NCBI GenBank assembly: GCA_013396995.1
Contig: VWZP01005834.1
Span: 797,271 to 861,270 of the forward strand
Direction: 5' to 3'
Origin: Dicaeum eximium
Lineage: Eukaryota > Chordata > Aves > Passeriformes > Dicaeidae
Length of the DNA: 64,000 nt
This document shows positions 41,093 to 53,662 of this stretch, in pieces. A program made the position numbers and the translations under genes. The notes beneath the pieces are model-generated. The model was not told the DNA's origin. It saw only the letters and a list, made by a program, of their open reading frames with translations, and did no database searches. How positions within the stretch are numbered: position 1 is the stretch's first letter; every line of letters begins with the position of its first letter.

Positions 41093-41390
41093 AATCAGCA
41101 ACCCTCAAGGCACTCACTCCAGATTGGAATACCTACTTATTTTGTTTTTGCAAAAATTCAAAACAATGCCTTTCTTTTCTCCTCCCTAATTTTGTAATAT
41201 TAAATCAAACCTGTAGCTTAAATTGCAAAAAATCTTAAGCCAGAAGTAAAAATTTCTGCTAAAATTTAATTGGACACAAAATGTAGAACCTGCTTTATCC
41301 TAGAAAAGCTAGATTTAGATGTATAGGCTTTAAAGCAAGATAATTCCATGTGTAAGAGGAATACATTTTATTATTTTAAACTAAAAGAGT

Positions 41391-41443
41391 AGATTGGACA
41401 AAATTTAGATTTAAAATTAGATTTAAATTTAGATTGGACAAAA
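41391..41443. repeat. 13-bp direct repeat enclosing TTTAGATTT units
   Basis: AGATTGGACAAAA occurs at 41391 and 41431. The DNA between is built from repeated TTTAGATTT / AATTAGATTT units. It lies just upstream of the CR1 end at 41.5 kb. Confidence 0.88.
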
Positions 41444-41460
41444 GAAAGAAATTTTTATGA

Positions 41461-41483
41461 TGGGTATGGCAAAGCCATACCCA
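41461..41483. repeat. Short perfect hairpin (10-bp arms, AAA loop)
   Basis: TGGGTATGGC and GCCATACCCA flank AAA. The pairing does not extend beyond the ten base pairs. Confidence 0.9.
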
Positions 41484-41509
41484 ACATATTTCCAACATCC
41501 TATTTCCAA

Positions 41510-41673
41510 CAGGAATGGGTTGTCCAGAGACAGTGTGGGTGCCCCATCCAATCAAAGACAGATTGGATGGGACTTTGAGCAATCTTGTCAAGTGGAAAGA
41601 TGTCTCTTCTTATGGCAGGGTTGTAGGACTAGGTGATCTTTAAACTTCCAACCCAAACCCTTCTGTGATTCTA
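41510..41673 (+). mobile_element. CR1 LINE 3'-end fragment, sense
   Basis: The order of recognisable CR1 3' blocks is intact: GGGTTGTCCAGAGACAG, GGTGCCCCATCC, GATTGGATGGGACTTTGAGC, a GTGGAAAGATGTC block, GGACTAGGTGATCTTTAAAC, TTCCAACCCAAACCC and a terminal TTCTGTGATTCTA. The middle appears about 10 bp shorter than the usual CR1 consensus (the CTGGAAGTGTTCAAGG region), so a small deletion is inferred. The CR1 end lies 3' of an A-rich tract and a short hairpin, which are separate features. Confidence 0.85.
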
Positions 41674-44649
41674 CATGTGTGTGCATAGAAGACAGAATTG
41701 TGGTGTAAGTACAGGTGCCTATGTGGTCCTATTTTTCTGACACATAAAGTCAACCCTGGATGTAATCAAGTCAAATAACCAGTGTTGATTTATTTTTTCA
41801 ATGTGGCATTTAAACAGCGTGATTCTAATAAAATGGGGTCTGACAAACAAAATGGTCGTTCAACAGAAGTCCCCATCATTTCTGTGTCATGTTATTCCTC
41901 TGTCTTATGTAGTCCATTGATGTTAGATTCTTGGAAAGCAAAAAACACACACACATAAATTGGGAAGAGAGAAGCTAATCAGTGCAGGGGCTCTGCCAAC
42001 AGTTTTTGCTCCGTGTATCCAATTTTATATTCTTCATATCTATATTATGTCATTGAAGTCTGATTCCTGGCTGCTTTGCAGATAATTTGCATCTCTGCAC
42101 TGTGATATAAAAGGCTTCCTCATTGATTGGGTAGCTTTTACATCTTCTCAGCACTCATGTTTCTCTGACATACATATCTATGCAAAATGCAAGGCTTTGG
42201 AGGATCCAGCCCTTGTATTTCATGCTTCATTGCCACAAGGTAAGTCAAAACAGCGCTCACACAAAATGTGGGAATGGGGAGTCATGGGGAGTGTTCGGCA
42301 TCCTCCTGCCTGGCATCTGAAGATTACTGAAGGCCAGACTAGACCCAGGCAGAACAAGTCAGAGTAGTCCCCAGCTCTGCTTCCCTGTGAGCCACTTGCC
42401 AGACAAGATCACTCTAGCTGAACTCAGGAAGCTTGTCCCGTGCCCCAGCTTGCGTTCCGTGGGGGAATGGTGGCGCTGATGGAGCAGTGCCAGGGTTAGC
42501 TGCCAGCTGGCTGCTGGAGGCGGCTTGGGATGAATGCTGCTTCCCATGGGTAGTGTGAGCTCTGCCCTGCATGGCTGTGCACAGGAGAAGCCTGTAGCAG
42601 CTGAGGATCTGGTCCTTCAAGTTAAAGGGGTTGGAATATGCATGAAGCATAAGGTGACATTTTGAGCGTCTCAGAGCAGAGCATGGACGTTACTGAATTC
42701 AAATGTAACTGCAATTTCCTGGCTAATACCAAGACACTTTTATATTCAAGCAGTGATTGTTCTCTCCTCTGTAAATAGCCCATTTTGCCCAAAGGTGCAG
42801 GTATCTTTATGATAATGAAGGTATGTTATCCAGCGTGGCACAGCTGAGGCCATTGGTAGGTGCAAGGGCCACCTGTGATCAGCTGTCCTTTTTGGTTCTC
42901 AATTTATATCATGCTTTTGTAGACTGCTTGTGATTTGCTTGTGCAAAAAAAAAGAGACGGGGGAAAAAAAAAACTAAAGAGATTCACTGAAGGTTCAGTG
43001 TTGTTGTCTGTTGTCTTTTGCTTCCTGTGGGTAAGCTTTATTATTAACTGTGGTGTCTCCAAGTCTCTGACTCCTTTCAGATAACATGGACAGTTAAATT
43101 GCTTCAGTAGCCTTATACCTCTGTATAGAGCCAGCCTGATTCTTAACATCCAAGGCTTTCTGGGATGAAGTGCACAGGATATTATAAATAAGATATTCAA
43201 CAAGAATGAGATAACAAAATGAATTCATATGTTTACTATTCATTCAAAATAAAAAACTTGCACACAGTAACAGCCACAGAAATTGCAGGCAGGCTTTCCA
43301 GCAGAGTAAGATCATCCCTAGTCTGGGCATATTTTGCACTTAGGGTGAAAATGTAGAGGATGGAGTTGTAGCTGCAGCCACCACAGGGACAGGAGAACAT
43401 CTAGGGGAAAGGAAGGAACTAGGAAAGAGAGTTCTGTTCCTGGGTATGTGGGCCTCTATCACCTTTCACCAACAGGTTAAGGTTCTGCTGCTGCATGGAC
43501 CCTAACCCCTGAGTCCCCATGGGCAGCAGCCGCAGTGTGCAGCATCATTTCCCCAGGCTTTGGCAGAGGCAAAGTGGATGGAGGCTGGAGTGGTTTCACT
43601 GCTGCTTTAAGCTCCTGCCTGCTTTGCCTATGAGCTGTCTGTAATGCCACCATTTACCTTTGGTTCTGCTCAGCACAAAGAAGGTTGGATGAGAGGCTGG
43701 AGTAATTACAGGAGTGAATGGTTATGGCATAGGAATTTGTGGAAGTGATGCTGAGGCCTCAGTCAGGAAGAGCATTTTAAGTGACATACCTGCTAATTTG
43801 CCTGAAACTAGCCTGCTTATTAAAAATAAGGGAAAAAAAAAAGTACTGCTGCCTGCATGCAATGAAACTCAACTCAGCAGTTCATAGAAAGCTTGACTTG
43901 AAAGAAAGGCACGTGACATCCAGATGAGAGAGGTGCACAGGAGTCTCAACAGGTAATGTTTTGCTGTAACTCCTGAAATTTGTGTGCCTTTTTCATACCT
44001 CTTTGCACAGACCCTGCCAGCCATCTGTGGTTTAAAGGCTGTAGAGGGCCTGTAAACTGTGTAAATTGTGGTTACACTTGCAGCTGATCTCCTTGCCCCA
44101 TCTTTTTATCCACCTCTTAGCTGTACACAATCTGGTGTGTGACCAGGGCAGCTGCAGTGAGTACCTTACTCATCTGTATTGTTCCCAACACAAGAGCCTT
44201 CAACTAGGAGCTACTGATGCAGTAAAAATAATAATAGCAACGACAAGTAGTATGATCAGTTGTGGATTTAATAGATGGGAATGGGGTGTGTATGTTTGGA
44301 AAGAGCAGAGCGAAAGAGGGGAGAGAATTTTGAGGGCCTCCAGGAGATGATAGCCCAGAGGTTGATGCCTCAGCATTTCTAGTTTAAAGAGTTTGACAGA
44401 GAGATTCTGGCAGGTATTGTGTAATTTTTTAAAATATTTTTCCCTGCTATAAATAAGACTTGGTGTCTCATGGAATAATCACCAGAATTTGACTAAACAG
44501 TACACTTGCCAGCGATAAGCTGTTTCTTCTGATGACTCAATGTATATCTGGATATTGCAAAATGTGGTACATTTGATGTTTGTGCAATTCTGTTCTCCTT
44601 CTGGTTATTTTTACATGCATCTCCCTCTCTTTTTCTCTCCTGTGTGCAG

Positions 44650-44857
44650 ATGTTCGTATTCACCCCATGGAGCCTATGCCCAAAGCAAACTTGCCCTTGT
44701 GTTATTTACCTATCGACTACAGCATCTTCTGACTGCAAATGGAAGCCATGTGACTGCTAATGTAGTAGACCCTGGAGTAGTGGATACTGAGCTCTACCAG
44801 CATGTCTTTTGGGTTGTGAAAATGGTCAAATGGATGACAGCCTGGCTATTTTTCAAG
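44650..44857 (+). CDS. DHRSX: DHRSX exon 6 (internal coding exon, YxxxK active site and PG motif)
   Basis: This 208-bp exon lies between a pyrimidine-rich acceptor (TCTCTCCTGTGTGCAG) and the donor CAAG|GTATTC. Its first base completes the Arg codon begun in exon 5, and the other 207 bases give 69 codons ending in FFK, so the downstream intron is phase 0. It contains SPHGAYAQSKLALVLF, with the catalytic Tyr (codon 44675-44677) and Lys (44687-44689) of the SDR YxxxK pair. About 30 residues later comes NVVDPGVVDTELY, the PG motif that contacts the nicotinamide side of the cofactor. The tail HVFWVVKMVKWMTAWLFFK is hydrophobic with basic residues; the equivalent human segment is also hydrophobic but differs in sequence, so this part seems less constrained. 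The remaining C-terminal part (about 60 residues in human) must come from a downstream exon that I did not find in the window. Confidence 0.96.
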
Positions 44858-47020
44858 GTATTCCTTTTTTAAAATAATTTTGTTGCTGTGCCCCTGCATT
44901 ATGAAAGCTGCAGTCAGCCTGGAGCTGAAGGTGTTTCAGAGTTTCTTGTAGTGTATGGCATTTCTTGCATTTCTCTGGGCTGATGAGATGTACAAAATCA
45001 ATAAAGACAGGCTTTTCAGCAAACAAACATTTATTTTAAATGGAGGGAGCAAGCTGTCATAGTAGGGAAAGGGAATGCCTTTCACAGTCTATGTGCCATG
45101 GTAATCTCTGCCCTGATCTATCCACATGCTTCTGTGCATCCGTGGGGGCAGGACATCATCCTAAAATGGAGTCAGATTATGCAAAGTGTTTCTCAGAAAT
45201 TACTTGTACCTTCTCTTAAAGAGAAGCAGACATGATCTGGCATGGTCTGCATGTAAGCAACATGTTACAGAGAGGAGGGAAAAGGGAAGAAGAAAGTTGT
45301 ACAAAAGTGGCAGTGGGAGGTGGCTGTGCTCCAGGATGTGGGGTCCAGACACTTGTGCTCAGGTGGGACAATTTTTAATGAGGTTTTTCATTCTAATGCA
45401 TACTTATAATGGTACTTGATTTTGTATTATCCAATCCTGGTCTGGACTAGGAAACAAAAATTTCTTTAATAAAACTGATCCAGAAGTGGGGCAGACTCAG
45501 TTATGGGTAATGTTTTGTAGGGGTGTAAGCAGATTAAGCTAAAATCAGTTTAGCTGTGTAGGTGCAATCTCCTCATGCACACAGGCCTTTGAAGGGCTTG
45601 TGCTGAGAAAATGTACTGCTTATAGCTCTTTCAGAAAGTAGTTTTGGATTAAGTAAATGGAACCTGATTCCATTAGAGAAAATTAAATGTCATAATTAAA
45701 ATGAAGTATTTTACATCAAGGAGCATATACCACAAAGCAAATTAATTTTAAACTTTGATATGGAAATATCAGTTGCTTTCATTTTAGAAACAAACTGGAG
45801 GCTGGAAGAATGACTGTAAAATAAGATGCAAACAAATAAATCCATATTTTAAAAAATAGATTCTTCTGAGTGCACCTTGAATATTGCAATAAAATTGTAA
45901 TAAGAATGCTCATAATCTGTAGTGCATTCTTAAAGAAGCAGACTGCAGCTTTGCCAAACTGTGTGCAATAAACTTGTTTTCCTTCTTGTGATTCACATTT
46001 TAAATATCAGTCTCGGGTGGCAATGTTTTTTCATTGGACTTATTTCACCTTGCTAATATAAAAGTTTCATGTAGATTTTTAGGTTGTGCTTAGAATTTCC
46101 TCTGGAGAGACTAAATTCTGACTAAATTCCTGCGTCTGAGAGTGAGTTTCAAGTCTCTTGTTTACAGCACTCAATCCCTCCCAGTTTTATTGATGTGCCC
46201 AGGAGACATTTTTGTATTATGCTGGTGATGTTCAGACACTGAATCGGATGTCATTGAATATTTCAAATGATTTATCACAACAGGGATTCCCATTCTTACA
46301 ACCCTAACAGTCCTGCCACTGATAGTTCCTGATCATTTCATTCTTCTTTGGATGAGATACTGCTCAAAAGAAATTCTGCCTTGAAATAGGTGACAGACAG
46401 ACAGACTGATCTGTATGGAAGAGCGATGCCTGTACTGCCTGAAAAGCAAATGTATCAATTGCTTTCTGAGTCAGAATAACCTCGGGTTTGGATATCTGTA
46501 TGCTTCATTTATTGAGGTTGAGCTTTTCACATTTTTTTCTAACACTCTGTGTGTTTTTCCCAAAAGCCAGAGGAGAGGGAAATTCTTACTTTCTCTCTTC
46601 CCATCTTCCCTTAGACCTCTGAGCCACAACTCCAGCTTCTACTCTTTGCTTATTGCATAGGATATATCTGTGTGATTATGGATAACTTCATCCCAGAGGC
46701 ACGGCCTGTTTGGCACCACAAGGACATGTTTAGCTCCTAGCAAACTCACACTGAAAGCCTGCCTGGCAGTTTTAACAGTGCTCTGCTGAGGGCTGTAGTA
46801 TTCAACATTCAAGCCTGTGTGAGCCTTGTGTTGGTCTGGTGCATTAGGGTAAATTTCCCTCGAGAAAAGTAAGAAAGCAAGTACAAGAAAATTCAGTTGT
46901 CTGGTAATATTAGCTGATAGTTGGTAGTATGGATTTATTCTCCCCTGGAATTTTGTTCCTGGTCACTTATATGAATCTTCCTTCTAGGATTATGGCAGTA
47001 ATGCAGTAAAGATGAGTACC

Positions 47021-47118
47021 TAATAATATTGACCCAACTGACTATTGTGACCCTGAAGTAAATGAGGTGATAGCTCTCTAAACATATTGACCTAACTAAC
47101 TATTGTCACCCTGAAGTA
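47021..47118. repeat. Tandem duplication, 58-bp spacing, about 40-bp alignable core
   Basis: A block of ATATTGACC, AACT, ACTATTGT and ACCCTGAAGTA occurs at 47021-47060 and 47079-47118 with a few substitutions between copies. It looks like an old local duplication. Confidence 0.85.
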
Positions 47119-50100
47119 TTCCAGAGTGGGTTCTAAATGTGTGCTGGAAATTGCTTCTCTCACTGCAACATGGCACTCTTGAGAGCCAGCACAGCCCAGA
47201 GAGCTTCAGTGAGGAAATGCATCACATCGTGCTCCCACAGGAGAGAGTCAACATCTTGTTTGATTTAATTCCAAAATAAAGTGGCAGAGCCCCCACTACT
47301 TTTCAGTGCATTTCTGCCAGCACTGGTTCCAGTTATGTTCAAGTCAAATACTTCTTAGGGGTTGCAGCCTGGCTCCCACCTTCACTGGGCTGCTCATGTT
47401 TGAGGCAGCTCAGTGTGGCAGACAAGGCTGTTGGCTCAACATCCACCTTGGAGCTGCCTCAAGATATTTAGGTACTTAAATAAATAGATCTACAGCCTTG
47501 TAAATAGGCCATGATAAGTATGCATAATTTACTCAAAGTATTACCAGCTTGATTTTCTTAAAACTGCAAAACATTATCTTCTAGACTTTATACATGGCTC
47601 AGAAAAGTCTTGGCCAAATCAATTTGGTGTTTTTCCCCCGCAAGTTGCAGTGAGAGGCATTCCTGTAGAGATAAGATAGGCTAAACTAAAGGTTCTGGTG
47701 ACAGTCATAAAATTTGTGAAATTGATGGCTGCCCTTTAGAAGTGATGGTTTAATTCTTTTTCAGCTCTATTTTTTGTCAGAAAAGAATATTGTCTGTTGT
47801 GGTATTCTAAATTTGCACTTTGCAAATGTTTTCTCTGTATTTTTCATAAACATGGACTGCACCTGTCACACAAGAGACAAATTATGTTTATTCCTCAAAA
47901 AAAAGAATTATTTCTATCCGTATGACTTCTTGGTAAATAAAGCCTGATGAGCTGACACAGTCCTCTGCAGAATGCAGTGAAGTGTGTTATCCCATGGTAA
48001 TTTTAAACATAAATTCATCTTCTTTTTGAAGAGATAAAGTCCAAACTAATAAACACTAACTAATTAATGAGATAGTAATAACCTAAAAAGTCATTCATTG
48101 ATCATCAAATTGCAATTTAGCTAAGTGTGCCACACACCAGCTTTAGCGTTGGGTACCGTGCAAGCTGAAAACCAGGAAGTACCATTTCCCTCCCAAGTAT
48201 TTCTGCATCTGCAGCAGATACTGAATATTCATTCTTCAACCAGATGGTCTCTGCTTGTGATACAATTAAAATGCCTTAGAGCAAAACAAAAAAAGTTGAC
48301 TCTCATTAATGTCCGATAACAGGGACTGTTCTGCTTTGTATGACTTCATTATGGCATCAAAGTAGAGACATTTGACAGATAGCAGTGTTGTAAAGTTCCC
48401 TAAAACCTTGTTTATGACAAGCTTGGTGAACGTGTCATTACCAGATGTAGAGTATTTGGTCCTTTCAGCCAGCTCAGATTGGTATTTAGGAAGGCATTGT
48501 GGAAGGAAGGCTTTGCATCAGATCCTGTCTCAGCTGTCATTTCCAAAGACATGGTGCCATATAAGTGATTATTGACTGACAAATGGAAAATGAGTAGGAT
48601 TAGTGACCCTGCCAGCCTGTAAAAATGAAGGCAAAGGCTTCAGGAACACGGGCTAGATAGACATCAGCCAATATAAACTAATTCGTTTCCTTCACCTTGT
48701 CAAAATAGGCTTAACATTAGTGTAACTTTCCTATAACATTTTTTAAAAAATGCTTCCAATCTGTAAGCACATCTAGAAAACAAGATCTAAAGGACCTGGA
48801 TTCATCATTCATGCCAGAGGACATAGCCATGCAGGTCTTATTGCAGCATTTCTTATTCAAACTGTCCCTTTGGCACTGTGAATGTAGTAAATTTATTTCA
48901 TCCTACCCCCCAGGTGTCAGAAGACAAACACATCACCACACAATAACACCAGCTGTAAGAGAATGAGAGTAATTAAATCCCACAGCTGAAAGCAGCAATT
49001 CATCAGCATCAACATCTTCTGTGCATGAGAGTGTGTGGTCCTCACATAAAGCTAATCTGAGCCTTTCTCACAAAAATGAAAACTTGCAGAAACGTATAAT
49101 TTGCAGTTAATTTTTACAAAAGGTTTTTCTGGTCAAAAACATAGAGAAGAAAACAGTCTGCTTGAATCCAGTAACACTGGTCTTTCAGCAGATACCATTT
49201 TTGAACACATTGGTACAGGGATTTAAGCTTTCAAAACCATAGGCATCTTTTTTTCCCCATCTATTAAGTATTTTATAATTTGTACATCCATAGAGGGAAA
49301 GGGAGAAAGATGGAACTGGCCTGAGAAGGCTAGTAAATTATCTACTATTAAATTCCCAAATCCTGGTTATCTGGGTCTTTTTCCTTGCATGTGAACCCCT
49401 GGACTTGGTTAAGTATCCAGGTTCTGCCTGTTATGGGGTACGTAGATGGACCTGGGCTATTTTATTTGTTGTAACTGCTGAGCACAGAGCCTTCTGAACA
49501 CAGAAGTGTGTGTGTCTGTTCCAAGTCAGATCAGACCCCTCTAAGGCAGGCTGGCCCTCAGTGCACACATAAAAACCACTGGAGCCTGGTCTCCACTGAA
49601 CCTGTGGCTCCCCTGCATCCCAAGATGTCACTATTTTTCTGCATGTATTCTAAGGTCTGAGTGGTTAAAACATTTATTTGAAGGAACACGTTGAGAGTTG
49701 TGACAGGGTGTTTTGATGGCAGGAAAATGAAGGATTTGTGTTGCTTGCCTCAGTGTAAGGCATGCAAAGGAGTGTAGGGTTGCTGTACAGGACAGCACAA
49801 AATGGGTGGGATTATGTCACAGTGCATCACAGGGAGTTAAGGATGTCGAAGTTCTTGTTTATAACTTATTTGGAGCAGCTGCTGGTGTGATTTATCCCCA
49901 AACCACACCCAAGCTTCCTCCTGAAGGGTGCCAGTTGGAACAGGCTGAAACACAGCCATGGAGCAAGCAAAAAATGAAGTAGTGTTCACAGAGATACATC
50001 TCACGTCCTGTCCTACACTTTTAGTTGTTTAATTAAAAGAAGCATCCCTTCTTTAATTTTTTTCATTCTGACAGTATGAAATGGGAAGGTTGTCTTCTAT

Positions 50101-51939
50101 CTTTCAAAATTGCTCACAGGACAGGAGAACTGTCTCTATGTCTAATACTGCTTACAGGACTCACCCTTTTTAGCCCAGGTCTAAAGGACAACAGGTTAGA
50201 ACTACCCTGTGCACTGTGTGAAAACCCACGCTTGCACTGTGTGAAATTGTTTTGGACATTTCAGTAAGCAACTGTAGTGTCAGAAGCTGTGTGTCTTACT
50301 GTGTAAGAAAGGGTTTATCCTTAACTCTGGTGTGTTAGAGGGTTACTGATTTAACCTGACAGCCCAGGAAAATTATTTAATTTTATGTGAAAGCATTTAA
50401 ATTTGTATCCAAAAGAGTGACAAAAATAGTCCTTCCATTGCTGTACTGGGGTGAGAGTAAGTAAACAGTTAAGAAATTGTGAAAATATATGAGCCTCACC
50501 AGTGTTAGCACATCAGCACCTATCATCCTGTAATCTGTAACTGGTTTCATATTCAGAAACCACAGAGTTAGTTAGGAAAGACATTTTCCATCAATCAATC
50601 TATTCCTTGCAGTACTTTCTTAAGTATTTGATTAATACCTTTGTGTTGTAATCCATTCCCGGTCAGACTTGTTGAAAATGGAGAAAACTCAAAAAAGGAG
50701 GATAATTTTGCTGTGGATCAAACACATATCACGGACTCTGGCCTGATTCCTCTCAGTTTAAAAGATGGTCTCCTCGATGTGGCCAATGAAAAGGTCTCAA
50801 AAAAGAGGCTGAAAGATTGGGAAATCAGAGAATCCTGAAATTTCCACTAGACCATTAGTGCAAACTTTTAAATTATGGGTTATAGCATCACACTACTGTA
50901 GCTCTTCCTCATGCATCAGAGAAGTACTAAGTCAATCACTACGTGCTTAAAATTCTGTTTTCTTCTGTCATGTAGTATAACAGTACTTGGAAACTTGAAC
51001 CCACTGGCAGCAGGATACAGAGCAGCCACTAATCTTTCTCATCAGTATATCTCTCAGAGAAAGAACAAAAGAGAGAGGAAACAACCCCAGCCCCAATGAA
51101 ATTACCCATTCAGCAAGGGCAGGAACAGGAGCTGCAGGCAGTTTCTCTCTTCCATGTGAATGAGTTGTAAAACAGAGTTAAGGAGAAAGACCACTGGCTT
51201 CCCTTGGAAAATCCTCCAAATGAGCTTATGGGTGAGCAGCAGTTTGGAATTAAAAAGATGCAGAGGAGGTTGTGGGGAGTGCAAATTCTGGTATATTTTA
51301 TATATATATTCATGTATTTGCATAATCTTATATATGTATATGGTCTATCTAAATTCCTCATTGCTTTGCTATTTGTGAATTATGTGTCCCTAACGAAAAA
51401 TTTGTACTGCATAACCCCATCACTTAGAGACCCTATTCACTACAGTGAAATATAATTTTAGGAGATTTTGGAGATCTACAGGCCCTCCTTTCCCCCTCTC
51501 TGACTATGACAGTCTGTAAGTTACCAGTAATTGAAGGAGACTGAAAAACCTTTCAGTGTGAAGTAAGGAAATTATTCCATGAACAACACAGACACAATTT
51601 TTGGTGGTTTTCCTGAGTTTTCAAAGATTGACTTAAAATGTCAGGTTCTACCAAGAAGTTGAAAACATCCCCTTTTCTAGAGGTCTAAGGCATTTATGCC
51701 TGGAAGTCACCTCTGACAGGTCTCCTGGTTCATAAATATCTGCAGTATGAATGCCAGCATCAGAGGTGTGATTTCCTCATGGTCACTGCTACTACAAGAC
51801 CTGTTTTATCCTAAGATAAGTATCTACAGTTGGATGGCTGAATTAGAGTCCTTCAAGTAGCAGTTTATCCCTGTGAATGACAAAGGGGTCCTCTGGTGAC
51901 CAGCTCAGCTCTAGAGGTCTGTGCTGTATAAAGTTGGTT

Positions 51940-51967
51940 AAGATTAATCCTTCAAGATTAATCCTTC
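51940..51967. repeat. Perfect 14-bp tandem duplication
   Basis: AAGATTAATCCTTC is repeated twice without spacer. Confidence 0.95.
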
Positions 51968-52020
51968 CCAAAGGTACACAATGTTAATTTTCTAGTTGTT
52001 TTGTTTGGTTTTTTGGGGGC

Positions 52021-52053
52021 TTTTTTGTTTGTTTGTTTGTTTGGTTTTTTTTT
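52021..52053. repeat. (GTTT)n microsatellite within a T-rich tract
   Basis: T-run, then four GTTT units, then GG and a further T-run. Confidence 0.93.
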
Positions 52054-52218
52054 AAATGAACTGAAGATGGTAGGATTTTGGATGTGCACAGGAGAGAATA
52101 AGAACTGCAAAGGTTTGTTCTTAGACCTGGGGCACAAGTAATCTGCTATCAAGCTGGTTTTGCAAATGGCAGCTCTCAGATGTTAGACCATTTCCCGTAT
52201 AAGTGGGAAAGGTGCTCG

Positions 52219-52386
52219 TGGGCAGCTACAGGTGAGGAAATCCCAGTTACTTATGAAATGTATTTCTCATATATGTTTATAATCTATTGTGTGCCTTCAC
52301 TACAGCAGCCCTGGGTGGGGAAATCCCAGTTACTTATGAAATGTATTTCTCTTAAGTGTTTACAATTCATGGGGTGCCTCCACAGT
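52219..52386. repeat. Tandem duplication, 83-bp unit, two diverged copies
   Basis: Two adjacent copies are offset by 83 bases. The block GAAATCCCAGTTACTTATGA occurs at 52237 and again at 52320, with ATGTATTTCTC continuing both. The 3' halves (a GTTTATAAT / GTTTACAAT stretch and GTGCCTTCAC / GTGCCTCCAC) are diverged but alignable. The outer boundaries are approximate. Confidence 0.88.
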
Positions 52387-53662
52387 TTATCACGCAGATA
52401 TCGCCAGGCATTTACATGGGTAGTTATGTGTACTCCCTGTGTGTATTCATTATAGCCTAATGTTTGTAACAAGAGAGAGCCATGGGAAGCAAGCACCATC
52501 TACTATTTGAGGATGAACTGCAAACAGTAAACATATATTTTAATATAACAGGATCATCTGCCGCCCAATTTCTGAGTTATGAAAACTTTCAATTCAGAAG
52601 TCACATGAGTAGCTCTGGCTTTAGTAATGACTATAATGATTATGATTGCAAGCCACAAACTTCTGTGTTGCATTTTAGAAAGACTACTGAGATATTACGA
52701 GATGTAATTCACATGGTTCTTTTTGTCCTCATTACGTTCTGAGCTAAATACTTGGGATTTGGTGGATTTAAATAGGTAAACACAAGAAGGGACTTTGGTT
52801 TAGTGCCTCTAGTCCCTATTTTTTCAAGAAGGAACCCGGTCCTAGATGTGGCACAAACAGTCTCTTTTAAGAGCTAGTGGTTTGTGTACATTATTACATA
52901 TTTAAACATTCTGTTTAAATTGTGTCTGTGAGTCTCTTCAGGGCAAATGACGACATCAGTGTGGTGCCATCTCAGTACTGGGGAAAGAGGAAGTAACCAC
53001 AGGGGTTGTTACCACAGACCAGGCACTCTGCAGGAAATACAGAACATATGCAGAAGAGGATTTGGATGAAACCAGAGCAATGTGCAATAAAACAAGAATG
53101 AACTTGGACAGCTTATCAGAGATGGGATTTATAGTGGTATTTATTTGGCCCCATCGTGCTGATCTACTTTTCTGTCACTGGAATGGGAAGGAGGTGCTAG
53201 GCTCAGGTATGGTCTGAAAGACTGAGTTGCTCCCCATGTCTCTTAATTGCTCATCAAAGTCTTGGAGCTAGCTACCACTCTTACAAGCTTAACTTACTGT
53301 CTTATCAATATTTTACTCAGTTTAGTATATCTGTTACTTTTTTAATGAATAGCAGGGCTGGAGTTGGTGCTGTGAGCCTGGCAGGCCTGTTTTCCCAGGG
53401 CTTTGCTGTCACACTGTGAGCCCCAGCCCAGCCATGTCACATCCCTGCAGCCAGCAGCAGTACGCTGAGGCTGGCTGTGTCTCAGGAAAAGACTTATTCA
53501 GTATTGTTGCCTGCCAAGCTTAAGATATAAAATTCAGTCTTCTACAGTCTGTCACTTGTCACATACTAGCCTAAGATGATTAAAAATGTAGAAAGAGAAA
53601 AGCTGTCTTGTTTTTGGAGCTCGGAGTGTTGAAAATAAGCTTATGCAGACTGTGAGTATATT

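Larger units (their letters stand above)
29738..44649 (+). other. DHRSX intron 5 (about 14.9 kb)
   Basis: The intron is bounded by GTACC at 29738 and a pyrimidine-rich acceptor ending GTGTGCAG at 44649, and it splits an Arg codon after two bases. Contents are T-rich stretches near 31.25 and 31.43 kb, a pyrimidine-rich stretch at about 32.1-32.35 kb, a CA run at 32.38 kb, an AATC microsatellite at 36.47 kb, an 18-bp tandem repeat at 40.39 kb, an A-run with an assembly gap at 41.05 kb and a degraded CR1 3' end at about 41.5-41.67 kb. I saw no nested gene such as ZBED1, which in human lies inside DHRSX. Confidence 0.85.

Noticed and set aside
50641..50838. A 65-codon hydrophilic open frame that reads like a real protein segment.
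   Set aside because: Not similar to any family I recognise and no clear acceptor/donor pair. It was considered as the terminal DHRSX exon but lacks the expected TPDEGAW-like start.
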